Shown piece by piece: positions 24,535 through 36,614 of a stretch of DNA of 64,000 nt; position 1 is the stretch's first letter, and each line of letters opens with the position of its first letter. The translations under genes and the position numbers were made by a program. This DNA comes from Rostratula benghalensis (Eukaryota > Chordata > Aves > Charadriiformes > Rostratulidae). The DNA is taken from positions 3,175,279 through 3,239,278 of the forward strand of contig VXAI01000019.1 of the NCBI GenBank assembly GCA_013399305.1, written 5' to 3'. The notes under the pieces were generated by a model that saw nothing but the letters and a program-made list of their open reading frames with translations, made no database searches and had not been told where the DNA came from.

Positions 24535-27500
24535 GGCTTTTATACTTTTTTGTCTTGAATTTTGCTACAATATTAAGAAAGTCAAATAGGTTGTTTGTGC
24601 AATTAGCTGTATTTTGAACTGTGTGCTTTATGAGTGAGTGGTGCTGAGATGTGACAGTTCTGAGAGAATATCTGAATTGACCCTCCAAAGATTTAGTGGA
24701 ACTCTATCTGGATTGTCCTATCAGCTGTGGTTAAGTTAGGAGACAAGAAGACTGAACACATTGTGTACATCTAACATTTTCTAACTGCATTTGTGTCATT
24801 ACTTTGGCTATGCTGGTTGGATGCTATATGGGGCAGACTCTCAGTAAAATTCTTCCAAAACATTAGCAAGAAACTCAATTAAACTGTGATAGTACAATGA
24901 AACAGCTTGAGATAAAGATATGAATCACATTTACTTTTCTGAGAAGCTCTCTGCTTGTGGAAGTCCAGAAGATATGTTAGAATAGATAAGGTAGCATATT
25001 TTTGCATATATAAGAAAGAAAAATGTAAATACATGAATACTTCTTTGCCCCATAATTTATTAATATGATGAACAGTATTTCTTTGACTTTGTCCCAGCTC
25101 CAAATTACTTCCACTTCCTACAAAATAGTTTTCCATGGTCTGTTTCATGTTTGATTGGTATTCCTTGCAATTTTAAATATATTTACAAAAAAATTATTGC
25201 AGCAAAGCTGATTAAGGTTTATTGAGGTTTTGCTATGCCATTGCTTCATGGCTAACAAATGCATCATAAACATACAAAATGGTGTAGAATCCTACTTACT
25301 ATTTAAAAACAATATTTTTTTTGGTATAGTGAGGAGAAGTTCACATTCTAACTGTGTATCATTCCCTTGGCAGCCCAGGGAAATCTCACTGTATATGTTT
25401 CCATCGAAAACAGAAAACAGGCCTACATTTTCCAGTCTCTCATCTGTCCTGGGGACTTCTGTCATGCAATAAAAGCAGAAGATTGTAAATCTCTTTCCAT
25501 TTTCTTTCTTTCCTCAGTAATACATTGCTATGGATGTGAAAAGTAAACATGCTTTATGCTTCTTGTTCTGCACAATATTTTGACTAAAAGTTTTGGTGAT
25601 ACTGGCCAGAAAGGAGTCCTGAGCAAGAGACTAGAAGCCCAATATATACATATCCATTAGCCAACTATATATAGGGAGAATAAGAATGATTTATTGTAAA
25701 TCCAGTGTGCCACTGAATACCGTTCCAAAGATAAATGAAGAGTTTAAAAGCAATTAAATGTGAAAGAGAGTCTCACAGCAGCAGCATGAAACAAGGAAAT
25801 ACGCTGTTATTTTGGCTTGGAGAAGCAAAAGAAAATAAACCCTTGCTGAAGTGATTTTATATAAGGGTATAATTTCTTTATGGTTTTCCAAACAAGTAAA
25901 GGTAAGTTTACATTTGCCTTCTGAAAAGCACAATCTAATCATATATCTATGACACAGTAATGACAGCTACAAGCCACCACATCTGTGGTTCCTCTCACTG
26001 AGGAAAGTTCTGCATGAAAATAACAACTGCATTTAAATGGAAGTGGTTAGAAAGCTTTGAGTTTTCTTTGATGGAAGCCAGTAAAATACCTTGTATTGAG
26101 CTGGAGTACAGAATTGCTAGTGAGAAAGAAGCTCGAGGACGTGATTTTCCTTATTCTCCAGGGAATTAGAAGTTACGAACAAACAGGGAACGAAGGCACA
26201 GAGAACTAGTAAATGTGTCAGTACACAAATGGGAAAAGATGTTACTCAGGAGGAAAATTTTCCCATGCTGCTCTACAGATAAGGAGGTAGGTGTTTCAAG
26301 GCTTTCAAAAAACCACACTTAAATTTAGGGAACAAGCATTTATTTTTGCACCTAGCCAGCTGCTTTCAGTGAAATCAATGAAATCCAAGTCATGGTGGTT
26401 GAAACTTTAATGAGTTCACAAAAGTTACAATTTTCTCTCTGCGGAGTGCCAAAATAATGGCTAAATGCTATATTGGGCTGAGTTTAGTCCTGATTTGAGC
26501 TTCATTCCAAATCAACTGGTATCTGAGCTTTTTTAGGTCTTTCATCCTGCATCTCCACTTTTAAATGAAACAAGTCTGGTTTTGTAGCTACCTTAGGATT
26601 TTACAGTGACAATATTTTATTAAATGTTTGGTCTTAAGTTCCTCAATGTTTTGAAAAAATAAATACACTTGTATGAAAAGATATTAAAGCACCCCTACCA
26701 GAAAATAACTTGTTTTCACGTTTAAAGAAGACTGAGCAAGTTGACTGAGCACAATAACTGATCTAACTAAAGCTTATGCAAAATAATAGTGAATGTGGCC
26801 TTTATTGCCTTTTAGAAGCAAAGATATTCTAATCCATTTGGTTTTCAAAGGGTATTTTTATGCACAGTTGCTGTTTTTCAGTCTGCAGACTGCACTACAT
26901 AATGAGCTGCTATTGTGCATGTGAGCAGTATTTTAAGTTGTTTCACCCACATAAATATTCTTGCCTTGTTTTTTACCTGTAGCCTAAAAGTGACAGGGAT
27001 TAATAATGTAGTACTTTTTATATTTATTTTTCATTTCAGTGCAAAATATGTAGTTGAAGCCTGTTAATAATCATGACAGTAAATAACTAAATAGAATTCC
27101 ATTCAAGAATGCTATAAGTTTAGGTAGTTCTGGAGGCAAACTGTATTTTATTTCATTTATTGTAGGAAAAGGGCACATCAGCTTCACCTAGGCTTTCTGA
27201 AGAAAAATCCTGAAGCATTTTATAAAAAATGCTAACTATCTCTATCAAAATAGTATAATAGAAGGCTTCTCTGAAACAAGAGCGCGTTTGCTTTCTCCAA
27301 ATATGTGAAGAAAATTCAACTCTGTTTTCCCCCCCCACCTTTTAGAGACTAACAATATTGCAGTAATCTTAAACTGCTGCATATTGCTATAGAAGATCAG
27401 CCAAGTAGTCCCCGCTTCCCAGGGATTTTATGTAATTATTTCGGTGGAGCTTGTCTTCCAAAACAAGGGTTTTGTCCTTTCTCCACTGTATCCACCTTTG

Positions 27501-28610
27501 CATGCCTTTAAATTACCTAGTTTCTTACCAGCACGTAGATTAGATACTAGGTACTTACTTATAGGGAGGATGGGCTCGTACAATGGCAGTTGGACACATG
27601 TGTCATAGAAATATGGTAAGAAATTGAAAAAAAACACATTCCCTGCTTTGACTACCACTACCCACACCAGTTCTTACAGCAGCAATACTTCACTCGGGAG
27701 ATTCTACCTGCTGGGGGCAAGAATAACCAATATGACAATACAAGGAGCCAGAACAACCCTAATATTTATTTTAGAAATAATGATTAGCCTTTGATTTCTG
27801 AGTCCTTCAGTGACTCAAAGTTTTAGTTAGAGAAAGAATTCACCAGAGTTTTGGAAAAGGGCAGCATGGTGGAATGCAAAACTCATTTCAGCTTTGGACT
27901 GTTTGTGTATCTGAATGCCTGTAAAGGTAGCCAGAATTATTTTCAGGGACCTGAGAAAACAGTAATCTGCAACAGGGTTGAGTCAGACACAAAAATCACT
28001 TTAGGAAATTACACCTACTAAATATTTTAGGACTCCCATAGGTGAGTCAAGTAGTTAAGTCACACGCACCACTGTGTGCTCTCAGCTAATCTAATGATTT
28101 TTCTACCTTACGTTTTAAATCATGGTTTCATAATAATTTACGCATATTTTTCCAGATCTAAATTGCCATGTTTTACTGTAGCTGTCTTCTTTTCCTGAAA
28201 TTCCCCATTCTGGGCTTTACATGTGTAGTGTAAATGTAAATTTGAAACAGTTTTCTTGTTAGTCCTATATGAGCACGTCATCACCTAGCCTAAAATATCC
28301 TCCCTAAAATTAACTGACACATTGCAGTGAATTGTTCTTTTGGTGGGCAGGAACAAATTCTATTAAAGCTAATGAAAATTGCACATCTGTGGTACCAGAC
28401 CATATCTCCAGAAGAGAAGCTGTATGTGGAATAACTTACTTTCCAAATTAAGCCTTGATCACTGACCTCCTTCTATTAGGGTAGGAACGTCTCTGAAAAA
28501 TGTTGATACTCTGAAAAATTTTGAATCAGTAGCCTGCTTACAATAGTGAGAAAATCAAATTAAGTAAAGAATTAGATTATATTAACATGGCTGAAGTCTG
28601 ACACATCATT

Positions 28611-28633
28611 CATATATATGTGTATATATATAC
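28611..28633. repeat. TA/TG microsatellite
   Basis: The run CATATATATGTGTATATATATAC-like dinucleotide pattern is a short alternating purine-pyrimidine tract. Confidence 0.8.
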
Positions 28634-29520
28634 TTTTAATTTAAAATAATCTGGACAAATTGTACCCAGTCTTCATAAAACGGAATGACATCACTAAGTC
28701 TCTGGTTTCAAGACATCAGGAGGTACTTTAGACACATTACATGGACATAAAATAATGGTTTGTAATTGTAAAAGAAGGGCAGAGTTGTCCTTCAGTAATA
28801 TTAAGATCTGTGCTCTCATTAAGGAGGTGTAGTCTTGGTACAATAGAAGATGGATTTACTGGTGGAGCTGAGCCAAACACCTTTTTTTTCACAACATAAC
28901 TCTTTTTTTAGCTCCCTTTTCCAGAGAAGAAAACCAGGAACTAATGGAGCTGAGTGGAGAACATCAAACTCCTCCAGTCAAATATTGATAGGTTTTTCTT
29001 TTCTGTGATTCTTTTCCTTGACAAGGAATAAAAATTCAACAATGCCTTTAGTATAACCATTATTTTTGTGAAGTTTTTGTTTAATACACAAGGATTCCTG
29101 TCATTCTGTGGGACCTGTTCCTGGCAGGTATATTTATATTACAAAACTATGCTTCTCACGATATTATACACAGAGCTCAACCCATCTTCATTCTCTTTCT
29201 TATACTCCAAGGTTAACTCAAAAGTTTGAAATGGCTGAAGCACTGTCTTAGCCAGATAGAGGGATGAACTTAGAACCTCTGACTGGACCTTGAATTAAGT
29301 TTCTGGACTTCTGAAGAATAAATTTACAACTCAGAGATTAATTTTGGCCTAAGATGACTTGTAAAATTAATGTAACTCAGTACATTTACTCACAATGAGA
29401 TAAATGTTCCTCTTTAAGCCTCAAGAAACAGAGAGCTTATGACAAATGACACAAAAAATATTCTTCCTGACAGTGCCCAGAGACAGCTTTTTGAATACAG
29501 AATTCCTTTATTACTTATCT

Positions 29521-29556
29521 CCTCTGTATTTGTGATTTCCTCTGTATTTGTGATTA
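29521..29556 (+). repeat. 18-bp tandem duplication
   Basis: CCTCTGTATTTGTGATTT at 29521-29538 is repeated at 29539-29556 with only the last base changed. The near identity suggests a recent duplication, probably by replication slippage. Confidence 0.9.
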
Positions 29557-30964
29557 TGCCATCTAGTTTGGTATCCGCTCAGAGACCAAGCCTCTAACTT
29601 TGGTACAGGCCATAAGTGACCACTGAATATCCCTGTCAATAAGATTTCCTTTGCCAAGGTTGCTCACACATGGTATTTTCAGCAAAAAAAAGTATAGTAC
29701 CTTTTCTTGAATAATAGACATGAGCCACTTAAAAGATGTTTTTCCTTCCTTCTGGCATTATTCTAGCTGTTTGATCCCGTGTCTGTAAGATATACATAAT
29801 TAAGTTCAGAACAGCAGAAGGAGTGCTTGAGGTCAGTCTGCAGGTCACTTATTTTTAGTCTTCCAGCAAAACTTGTGGCACCCTAATATAACTACACAGC
29901 TCAAAAAAGTGCAATTACCTATGTCTCTTGAAATCACAAGGTATCACTTCAGCATAAACTGCAAGGAAATAGTCTATACTCATCTTTTTAAAATAAAGAA
30001 AATTGAAATACAAGGAAAAGAAAATGGGTGTATAACATAAGGAACATACATTATTTTTTCCATAGGAGATTTTTATGTTGCCTTTTTCTGTCCATATACT
30101 GAGATTCTGGGATTATTTTCTGATTGTGGGAAAACAGGAATAAAAGCAACAAGTATTTCATTAAAAAAAAGAATGTCGAATGTGTTCCCTTACTGATGAC
30201 TGCATAGGTGAAGTATATTTTTTTTCATCAAGGACCTACATGAGGTAGGGATACAAATTAATTATTGTGAATGAGCAAGGTGCATATAATTTAAATGCTC
30301 AAATGAACTAAAAGGAGTATGCAAGAGCTCTTTCTCCAAAAGTGCACAGGTTTGCATAAATTGTCACTTGGGTGTCCAAATCAAATGTCTGAGCATGCAA
30401 ACAAGAGAGTAATAACATTCTGATTTATCCCTTACTCATTCTTACCTCTTATCCTCAGTGTTCTTCATATCTATCCTTCATGAAATATTGTTATGCCAGT
30501 CTTTTGGGGCTTTCAGGGCTGTTAATTCTTCATTATGAAGTTAGATAAAAGGCAAAAAAACCCCTTACCTTCTAATTTAACATTTTATAGCAGTTGGTTT
30601 ATTTACTGCTGTGATAAATACCTGAACAATATTGAAAATGCTTAAAAATCCCTTGAATCATGAGCTCTCATCTTACTTTGTATGAATTATTTTACCTGTG
30701 TCAAATGTAGGGACCTGTTTTTATTATGGTTGCAATATTATACTCTGCTTGTACTGTTTTAGCAGGTGAAAAGAAACAACTGCCTTCTTAGCTGTAATTG
30801 ACTGTTCTTTGTAACAATATTGAACTGAGTAAAATTTATCTTGTGGGCTTTTCCAAAGCTACAATCAGTGATATTTCTTCAGTATAGAAAAATTTTATTT
30901 CACAAGTGGTTTGTTAATGTCAACAGTTTGTGTTTATCACTTCTGGCTATCTCGTTAAATAAAA

Positions 30965-31044
30965 NNNNNNNNNNNNNNNNNNNNNNNNNNNNNNNNNNNN
31001 NNNNNNNNNNNNNNNNNNNNNNNNNNNNNNNNNNNNNNNNNNNN
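30965..31044. other. assembly gap (80 N) in a TAAAA-type repeat
   Basis: All bases are N. The bases just before (AAATAAAA) and just after (TAAAATAAAATAG) are the same A-rich pentamer pattern, so the gap probably hides an expanded TAAAA/AAAAT simple repeat. Confidence 0.95.
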
Positions 31045-31961
31045 TAAAATAAAATAGAACTGTGTATTTTGACATCAACACAAATTTTGCTATAACCTTC
31101 AAAGGAGAAGGGTAATGGCCTCAATGATCTGGTTTCTTAGTGGCACTGATATAAATCCGAAGTAACTAAAAGCAAATACAGAGTAATTAAAATATGCATA
31201 TGGCTTGACATGCTGAAACATCTTTAATGCTTAAGACTCTCCTCCAGATAGCTTGCTGATTTAGAATTCTGTGGGGGGGTTCTGACTGTTTTCCCACCTT
31301 CTATGTCAAAATAACTTTGGAAAAGCTAGATATCTCTTAAACAGGAGTAAGTAGGCTGTGACACTTAAAAAACATGAATCTAATGCGAAGTACCAACCTC
31401 TGGTTTATTCTGTTTGTTATGAGAGGTTTATGGACGGTCTAGATACTTGTCTGAAACATGGCTCATAGGCATTTGTGTTTTTCACGGGGTACAGAACAAG
31501 ATAAGCCATTTAAAGAAACTCTTTTGCTTTACTCTTAGTAATCTCTTCGTCTCTGCAAGTTGAGAGGAGCGCAGATGGAGTAGCAGATGCGGTCGGTCCA
31601 TGAAGAAGGTGCTTCAGCACTAGTCAGCATCAGGAGTCTGAAACGCTGGGAGAGGCCTCTGTTCAAAATGTTTGAAGCTTTAAAATAGGCACTGAAGAGG
31701 AACAGAATTGTGACTACAGTCTAGCACTTTGGCAGCTCCTCTGATGATAGAGTTCACATGGAAGATAAGTTCCGTATGAAAATATTTGAGAGTTTTTCTT
31801 CTTTACTCATATTTTTGCAGCAATGTTTTGTCCTTTGGTGTCCTTTAGTTTTATTTTATTGCCTTTTGTTTATTTTCACCACTATCTTTTTTTTTAGGTC
31901 CTGACAATGCTCAGTGAAGGAGAACATTGAATAAGATTTCTTTGCTTTATTTTTTAAATAG
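31045..31961. other. non-coding stretch left of a possible exon
   Basis: No gene was recognised. The part at about 31550-31760 is more GC-rich than its surroundings, with CpGs near 31570, 31590 and 31643, and may be a decayed insertion or a conserved element. A T-rich tract precedes an AG at about 31897. Confidence 0.45.
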
Positions 31962-32021
31962 CGACGTTGTTGGGATGTTGTCTTCCAAGCCAAGTTAAAA
32001 CATTACCAACTTGTAAAAAGA
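31962..32021 (+). other. candidate 60-nt coding exon
   Basis: The acceptor is a long T-rich tract ending AAATAG at 31961, and the donor is AGA|GTAAGTATG starting at 32022, close to the vertebrate consensus. The interval is exactly 60 nt and is open in the phase that starts at its first base; the 20 codons read RRCWDVVFQAKLKHYQLVKR. A second phase is open as well. Two CpGs sit at its 5' end. I do not recognise the peptide. Twenty open codons are common by chance, so the evidence is mostly the pair of good splice sites. If real, it would be a cassette exon of a gene spanning the window. Confidence 0.2.
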
Positions 32022-34719
32022 GTAAGTATGTGAATGGGAGGAAGAGAGCCAAGTCCTGTTGGTCATTAGTGATGAATATTGCCTTACTTAAAAAATTAAT
32101 ATTGACTTTCCCTGAATGTATGTCTGGTTCTAGTTGGTTTTTGCAAACTTCTCCCAACTGTTTTTTTTTTCTATCAAAGACAGCTTTTTTTTTGCTCTTT
32201 TACTGTATCTGTTTCTGCATTTATACATTATCCCTTTTCTTCTTATTCTTACCTGAGGCTCTTTACTCCTTTTTTCTCCAGTAGTATGGAATGCTAATGC
32301 CATCTCCACCAGAAAATACTTGGGGAAAAGCTGCTCTTACAAACACCTTCATGTATTACTCTGAATTTTTACAACTTGTCAAGCATTTTAGTTCATTTTC
32401 TGCTGATAGTGTACAAATGTCTGCCAAAAAACATTCTTTGTGCGTTGAGTAATGATAAATTTGGATTCCAGTCTTTCAAACTCAAACTCGTGCTAAAAAT
32501 AAGCTGAGTGAACATCTGTGACAAGCAGGTAATTTTTAATAATATCAGACAGTTCCTTTCTGTGGAGAATTACTACTCTCTCATCTCTAATCAACCTTCT
32601 CTGCTGTAACAGCAGCTGCCAATTAGGGATGTTGTCTCTTGGCAGAGTGCTCAACCCACACTTAATTTATTTTAAATGTGTTGTGTTTCTCCATGGAAGG
32701 TGAGGGGTGTTTTTCAGTATTTTATGCTATCCGAGGCTCATGTCATGTTATACAAAGTGGTGAGATACTCTCAGATCACAGAGGAGTACTTACAGACTCA
32801 AACAGAGTTTCTCATGGGACAAATCCTCTCATCTCAGCTCCTGACAATGTTAAAGAAAGAGGAATACTTAATTTTCCTTTTTTTCTTATGTAGCAAAACC
32901 CACGTTCCATTTGGCAGAAAGATCCTTACTGATTTCCATGAGAACATTTTGCCTGGTAGTTCCCCAGTAAATAGAAAAAAAAAAAAAAAAAAAAAAAAAA
33001 GGAGCATCCTGTGGAGAATCATCTTAATTTAGACTACAAATTTTGAAGGGGTGATTCTATTAATGTAGATACACCTTATTTTGTTGCTGTTGAATTTTAG
33101 CTGTATATTTTAGGGAATGTAAAAAGAGCTCTTAAAATATTTAGACCACATTTTATTGAATATCTTAATTTTGCCTGCAACCCTCTTTTTCCACAGGCAA
33201 ACACACATATACAAATTTATCATAACAAATTTCAAGAAGTCGTTGAAGCTTTGGAGATTTGATTCAAACTAAAATAAATAGTGCTGGGAGTAATAACCTT
33301 AGGCAATTTTAAGGCCTGTCTTCTGTTGGTCAGAGATTAAAATTGTTGCCAAGAAGGAAAACCAGCCCCTTCCTCCTTGGGATTCTTTCATTTAATAACT
33401 GAGCTTTATTACTAAAAAGCAAACTAAAATTAAAGCATGGTGAATAACTTGATAATCAGACTTGCAGAGACTGTCAGGGACAAAGATGTTTGTTTTTTTT
33501 TTTTGTAGGAAAATTCTGTCTTTCTCTAGTAATGTAAGAAATTGAATGGTGAAAAAAAGACCCTTGCTACCTGCATAACAGGCCATTAAAATTGGCCTGT
33601 AAATCAGGCAGTATGTTCCTAATCTTCACAAAGTATGAAGCTTGAAAGGACTATCAACCAATACCTAAAGAGACTGTAGAGTTCTCATGCTATTTTGATT
33701 CTAGACTTTTTTTTGGCTTAAGAACCACATTCATGGCTGCAAGAATGTCTGGATAATTAAGAGACTTGGAAAAAAATCTCATCTCCTGGGAGTTTAAACA
33801 GTATTTAGCTTGTCTTATTTTGTTGATGAGCACGAATTTTTCTCCAAAGAACAAAAGAGAAAAACTTGTAGCAAGAACAGTATAAAATGGAGGTATATAA
33901 ACACCCTCAAAATTAACTCCTGGCTTGAACTCAATTTAGGAAACCATGAAGTTTTGATATTTTTACATAAAGTTAGATGGGATTAATTCCATCGCTAATT
34001 GAAGGCTTACTAGATTTTCCCCACAGTCTGCAGAATTAGCAGCCTGACAAGGAAAATAAAATATTTTTTGTATAAATAAATGTATGTAAGCACGTGCACA
34101 CAGACATAAATACATAAAATGTAGTTAAATTCCCCTTCCCAGAAAAAAAGAAGTGCAAAACCATTACAGAGTGTATGCTAAAGATTTATAGTACTTGTGC
34201 AGTATTCTCATTTGAGTCTGTATCAGACAATGTAATGCATTACATTAAAGATGGGTAAGTTCATTTACTGGGTAATACATGTTCTATGCATCTATACTTA
34301 AGAGATGCAGCTAGGAAGAAAAAAAGAGAAACAATAAGAAATAACTGAACATAAAAAAACAAAATGCAGAGAAAACATAGAAGAGTAAAAAAAAATGGGA
34401 CGGAAAAAGGTGAAAAAAAAACATATGGAAATTTTGGCTTTTAACAAAATGATGGATAAGTGTTGAAGTAGTTTCTCTTCAAGCTGTATCATTTCCTGGA
34501 AATGCCACAAGGCATAGGCATGGTAATCAAGATGATAGATCTTTTCTTCCCCTAGGCTTGAAGCAAGAACATTTTGTTTCACAGCACCCACTGAACTTTT
34601 GGAATTTCACTGTGGCTGTTGTTGTTTTTCTCTTCTATTTAGTAGAGGCTTCCATTTTATCACACAGCCTGGCTACTGGAAAATACTTTCTTCTATCGGT
34701 TTTTAAATTATATCACAGT
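32022..34719. other. AT-rich non-coding stretch
   Basis: No gene was recognised. Overlapping frames of 118 and 71 codons at 32676-33032 end at or before an A26 tract and have no clear domain. A T12 run lies at 33493-33504. The minus-strand frame at 34298-34591 is derived from A-rich sequence and is not convincing. Confidence 0.55.
32975..33000. repeat. poly-A tract (A26)
   Basis: Twenty-six consecutive A residues, the longest homopolymer in the window. CR1 elements do not end in poly-A, so this is more likely a simple repeat than a CR1 tail; I saw no recognisable retrocopied gene upstream. Confidence 0.95.
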
Positions 34720-35270
34720 AATATGGTCTGGTTTGGTTTTGTGCTGTGAGTGGTGTTGATAGCATGGGGATGTTTATTTCTGCTGAGCAGGGATTACACA
34801 GCAACAAGGCCTTTTCTGCTCCTCACACCACTCCACAAGTGAGCGGGCTTGGGGGACAGGAGTCAGCAGGGGACACAGCCAGGACAGCTGACCCCAGCTG
34901 ACCAAAGGGACGTTCCATACCATATGACATCATGCTCAACATGTAAAGCAAAAAGAAAAGGGAAGAAGAAGAAAGGGGATGGGATAGTCAGAGTGATGGT
35001 CTTTGTTTTCCCAAGTAAGAGTTAATACATGATGGAGACCAGATTTCCTGGAGATAGCTGGACATCTCCCTGCCAATGGGAAGAAGGGAATTAATTCCTT
35101 GTTTTGCTTTGCTTGTGCATGCAGCTTTTACTTTAGTTATTAAGTAATCTTTATCTCAACCCACAAGTTTTCTTACTTTGACCCTTCTGATTCTCTCCCC
35201 AACCCACTGTGGGGGCAGCGTGTGAGCGGCTGCGTGGCCCTAGTTGCCAGCTGGGGATAAACCATAACTC
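34720..35270 (+). mobile_element. solo LTR of an endogenous retrovirus (ERVL-like, avian)
   Basis: This stretch resembles, from memory, an LTR family that is common in modern birds. Matching landmarks in order are TGTTTATTTCTGCTGAGCAG near 34770, GGGGACACAGCCAGGACAGC near 34870, CATATGACATCATGCTCA near 34921, a TATA-like ATGTAAAGC at about 34941, a stretch around CTTTATCTCAACCCAC near 35150 preceded by a decayed polyadenylation-like ATTAAG, and a GC-rich 3' end containing GAGCGGCTGCGTGGCC and GGGGATAAACCATAAC near 35225-35269. The DNA after it does not look like a primer-binding site or gag, and no second LTR or viral genes are present, so it is a solo LTR left by recombination. Both edges are approximate, the left one especially, and no target-site duplication was found. 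The order of the TATA-like and polyadenylation-like signals puts it on the plus strand. Confidence 0.75.
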
Positions 35271-35800
35271 ATTATTGTTATTTTACTGTTTGACTCCACG
35301 CCTCAGCTTGTCCCAACTGTGCCAATTCTTTTGTCTTGAACAATGGAGCTTGCTTAACATGTTTGGCATACCTGGATTCTTTCTCAGTGGACAGATGATA
35401 GTACCTCTAACAAAGTATAGTAGATAAATTAGCAATAGAAAGCTCATATAAAACAAAACACATTTTACTGTGAAATCTTTTTAATGCTGTTTTGCATCAA
35501 ATTAACTCTTTTCACTAATTCTGCCACATACATTTAACTGCCTTTTGCCAAGGTCTAATTTTAATATTACTATAGTATTAACAAGAGCCGAGGAATTAAA
35601 GATTTTCTTTCACCAAATAATTCTTGTGTCATATGTTATTGAAAGATAAATATGCCTCTGATGCACAAGAGGGGAACAGAAAGGGACATTTTGGGGGTCA
35701 CATATCCCAAATCAAATCAGGTACGTACATGAAGCTGTTCTCCAAAAGACCCAGACCTCCACTGGTTATAGACAACATCTGACGCCATCCTCCTAGCCTT
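35271..35800. other. spacer between LTR and CR1 tip
   Basis: No gene was recognised. The 72-codon frame at 35209-35427 begins inside the LTR 3' end and is not a gene. Confidence 0.55.
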
Positions 35801-35870
35801 AATCACAGAATCACAGAATCACAGACTATCAGGGATTGGAAGGGACCTTGAAAGATCATCTAATGCATCC
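35801..35870 (-). mobile_element. CR1 LINE tip (3' end only)
   Basis: Only about 70 bases of a CR1 are present. It starts with three tandem CAGAATCA-type octamers, the complement of the family's 3' tail, then GGGATTGGAAGGGACCTTGAAAGATCATCTA. The element lies on the minus strand and is severely 5'-truncated. No coding sequence remains. Confidence 0.9.
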
Positions 35871-36089
35871 TTTTTCTTCTTCCAGCAGCTTTGCTTCTTC
35901 ATCCTGCCTGTTTCTTCCTTGTGTTTGCTGCATAGCTCTGTTTCCAGGAGCCTGCAGTGGTGGCATAGACTTGTGGCAATCACAGGAAAACAATATATAG
36001 TACACATGGCTGTAAACACACACACTCACACACAAATATAATATGTAGAGGGTGTCTGACCTTCAACAATTTATCTGATTGTAGGATTC

Positions 36090-36104
36090 AAAAAAAAAAA
36101 AAAA
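36090..36104. repeat. poly-A tract (A15)
   Basis: Fifteen consecutive A residues. Confidence 0.9.
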
Positions 36105-36580
36105 TAATTGAGCTTTTGACTTTTTTTTCCAAACCATGATGGGAAAAAACACTTGAAATTTCAAAAATGTCCCTAGGGAGAATGAAGTATTTCCTGTTAA
36201 GTTCCAGACTTTCTTCTTTGTCCTTTCTTTCCTTACGTGTACCTCTTTGTGCACCAGTCCCACAAAAATAGCAGTGATTTGTAGTTACTGTGTGTTTGAC
36301 CTCCTCTTTGAACCCTTGTAGGTATGTTATCAGCTAGAAAAATGGTTCAGTAACTAGTGATGTTTCTAGTAGATTCCTCCTTAAAAGTATTTGAGATTAA
36401 ACCCACCATTTAAAAAAAAGAGAGATTTTCCCTGTGACCCTCAGCAATTTGTTGTGCTGGGCTCATCATGTAACAGAAATTTCCAGGTTGCCACCTAATC
36501 CAGTTCAACAGTCCAGAGCAAAGCTCTCTGAGAAGTTAGAGAAGAAAGTACATTACCAATAGAAATAGGGGTTTCTTGCA

Positions 36581-36614
36581 GTTTTGTTTGTTTGTTTGCT
36601 TGTTTGTTTGTTTT
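36581..36614. repeat. GTTT tetranucleotide repeat
   Basis: About eight GTTT units run here with one C interruption. It is a microsatellite. Confidence 0.9.

Larger units (their letters stand above)
23641..30964. other. AT-rich non-coding stretch
   Basis: No gene was recognised. The 159-codon frame at 23495-23974 starts inside the CR1 and runs on by chance. Small features are a 19-bp palindrome at 24516-24534, a TA/TG repeat at 28611-28633 and an 18-bp tandem duplication at 29521-29556. The rest looks like unremarkable intergenic or intronic DNA. Confidence 0.55.

Noticed and set aside
30841..31124. Frames on both strands across the second gap
   Set aside because: They are open only because of the N bases.
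32678..32893. Frame with a faint CUB-like look (GVLTDSN)
   Set aside because: The conserved cysteines and the usual tyrosine-proline motif are absent, so the likeness is not supportable.
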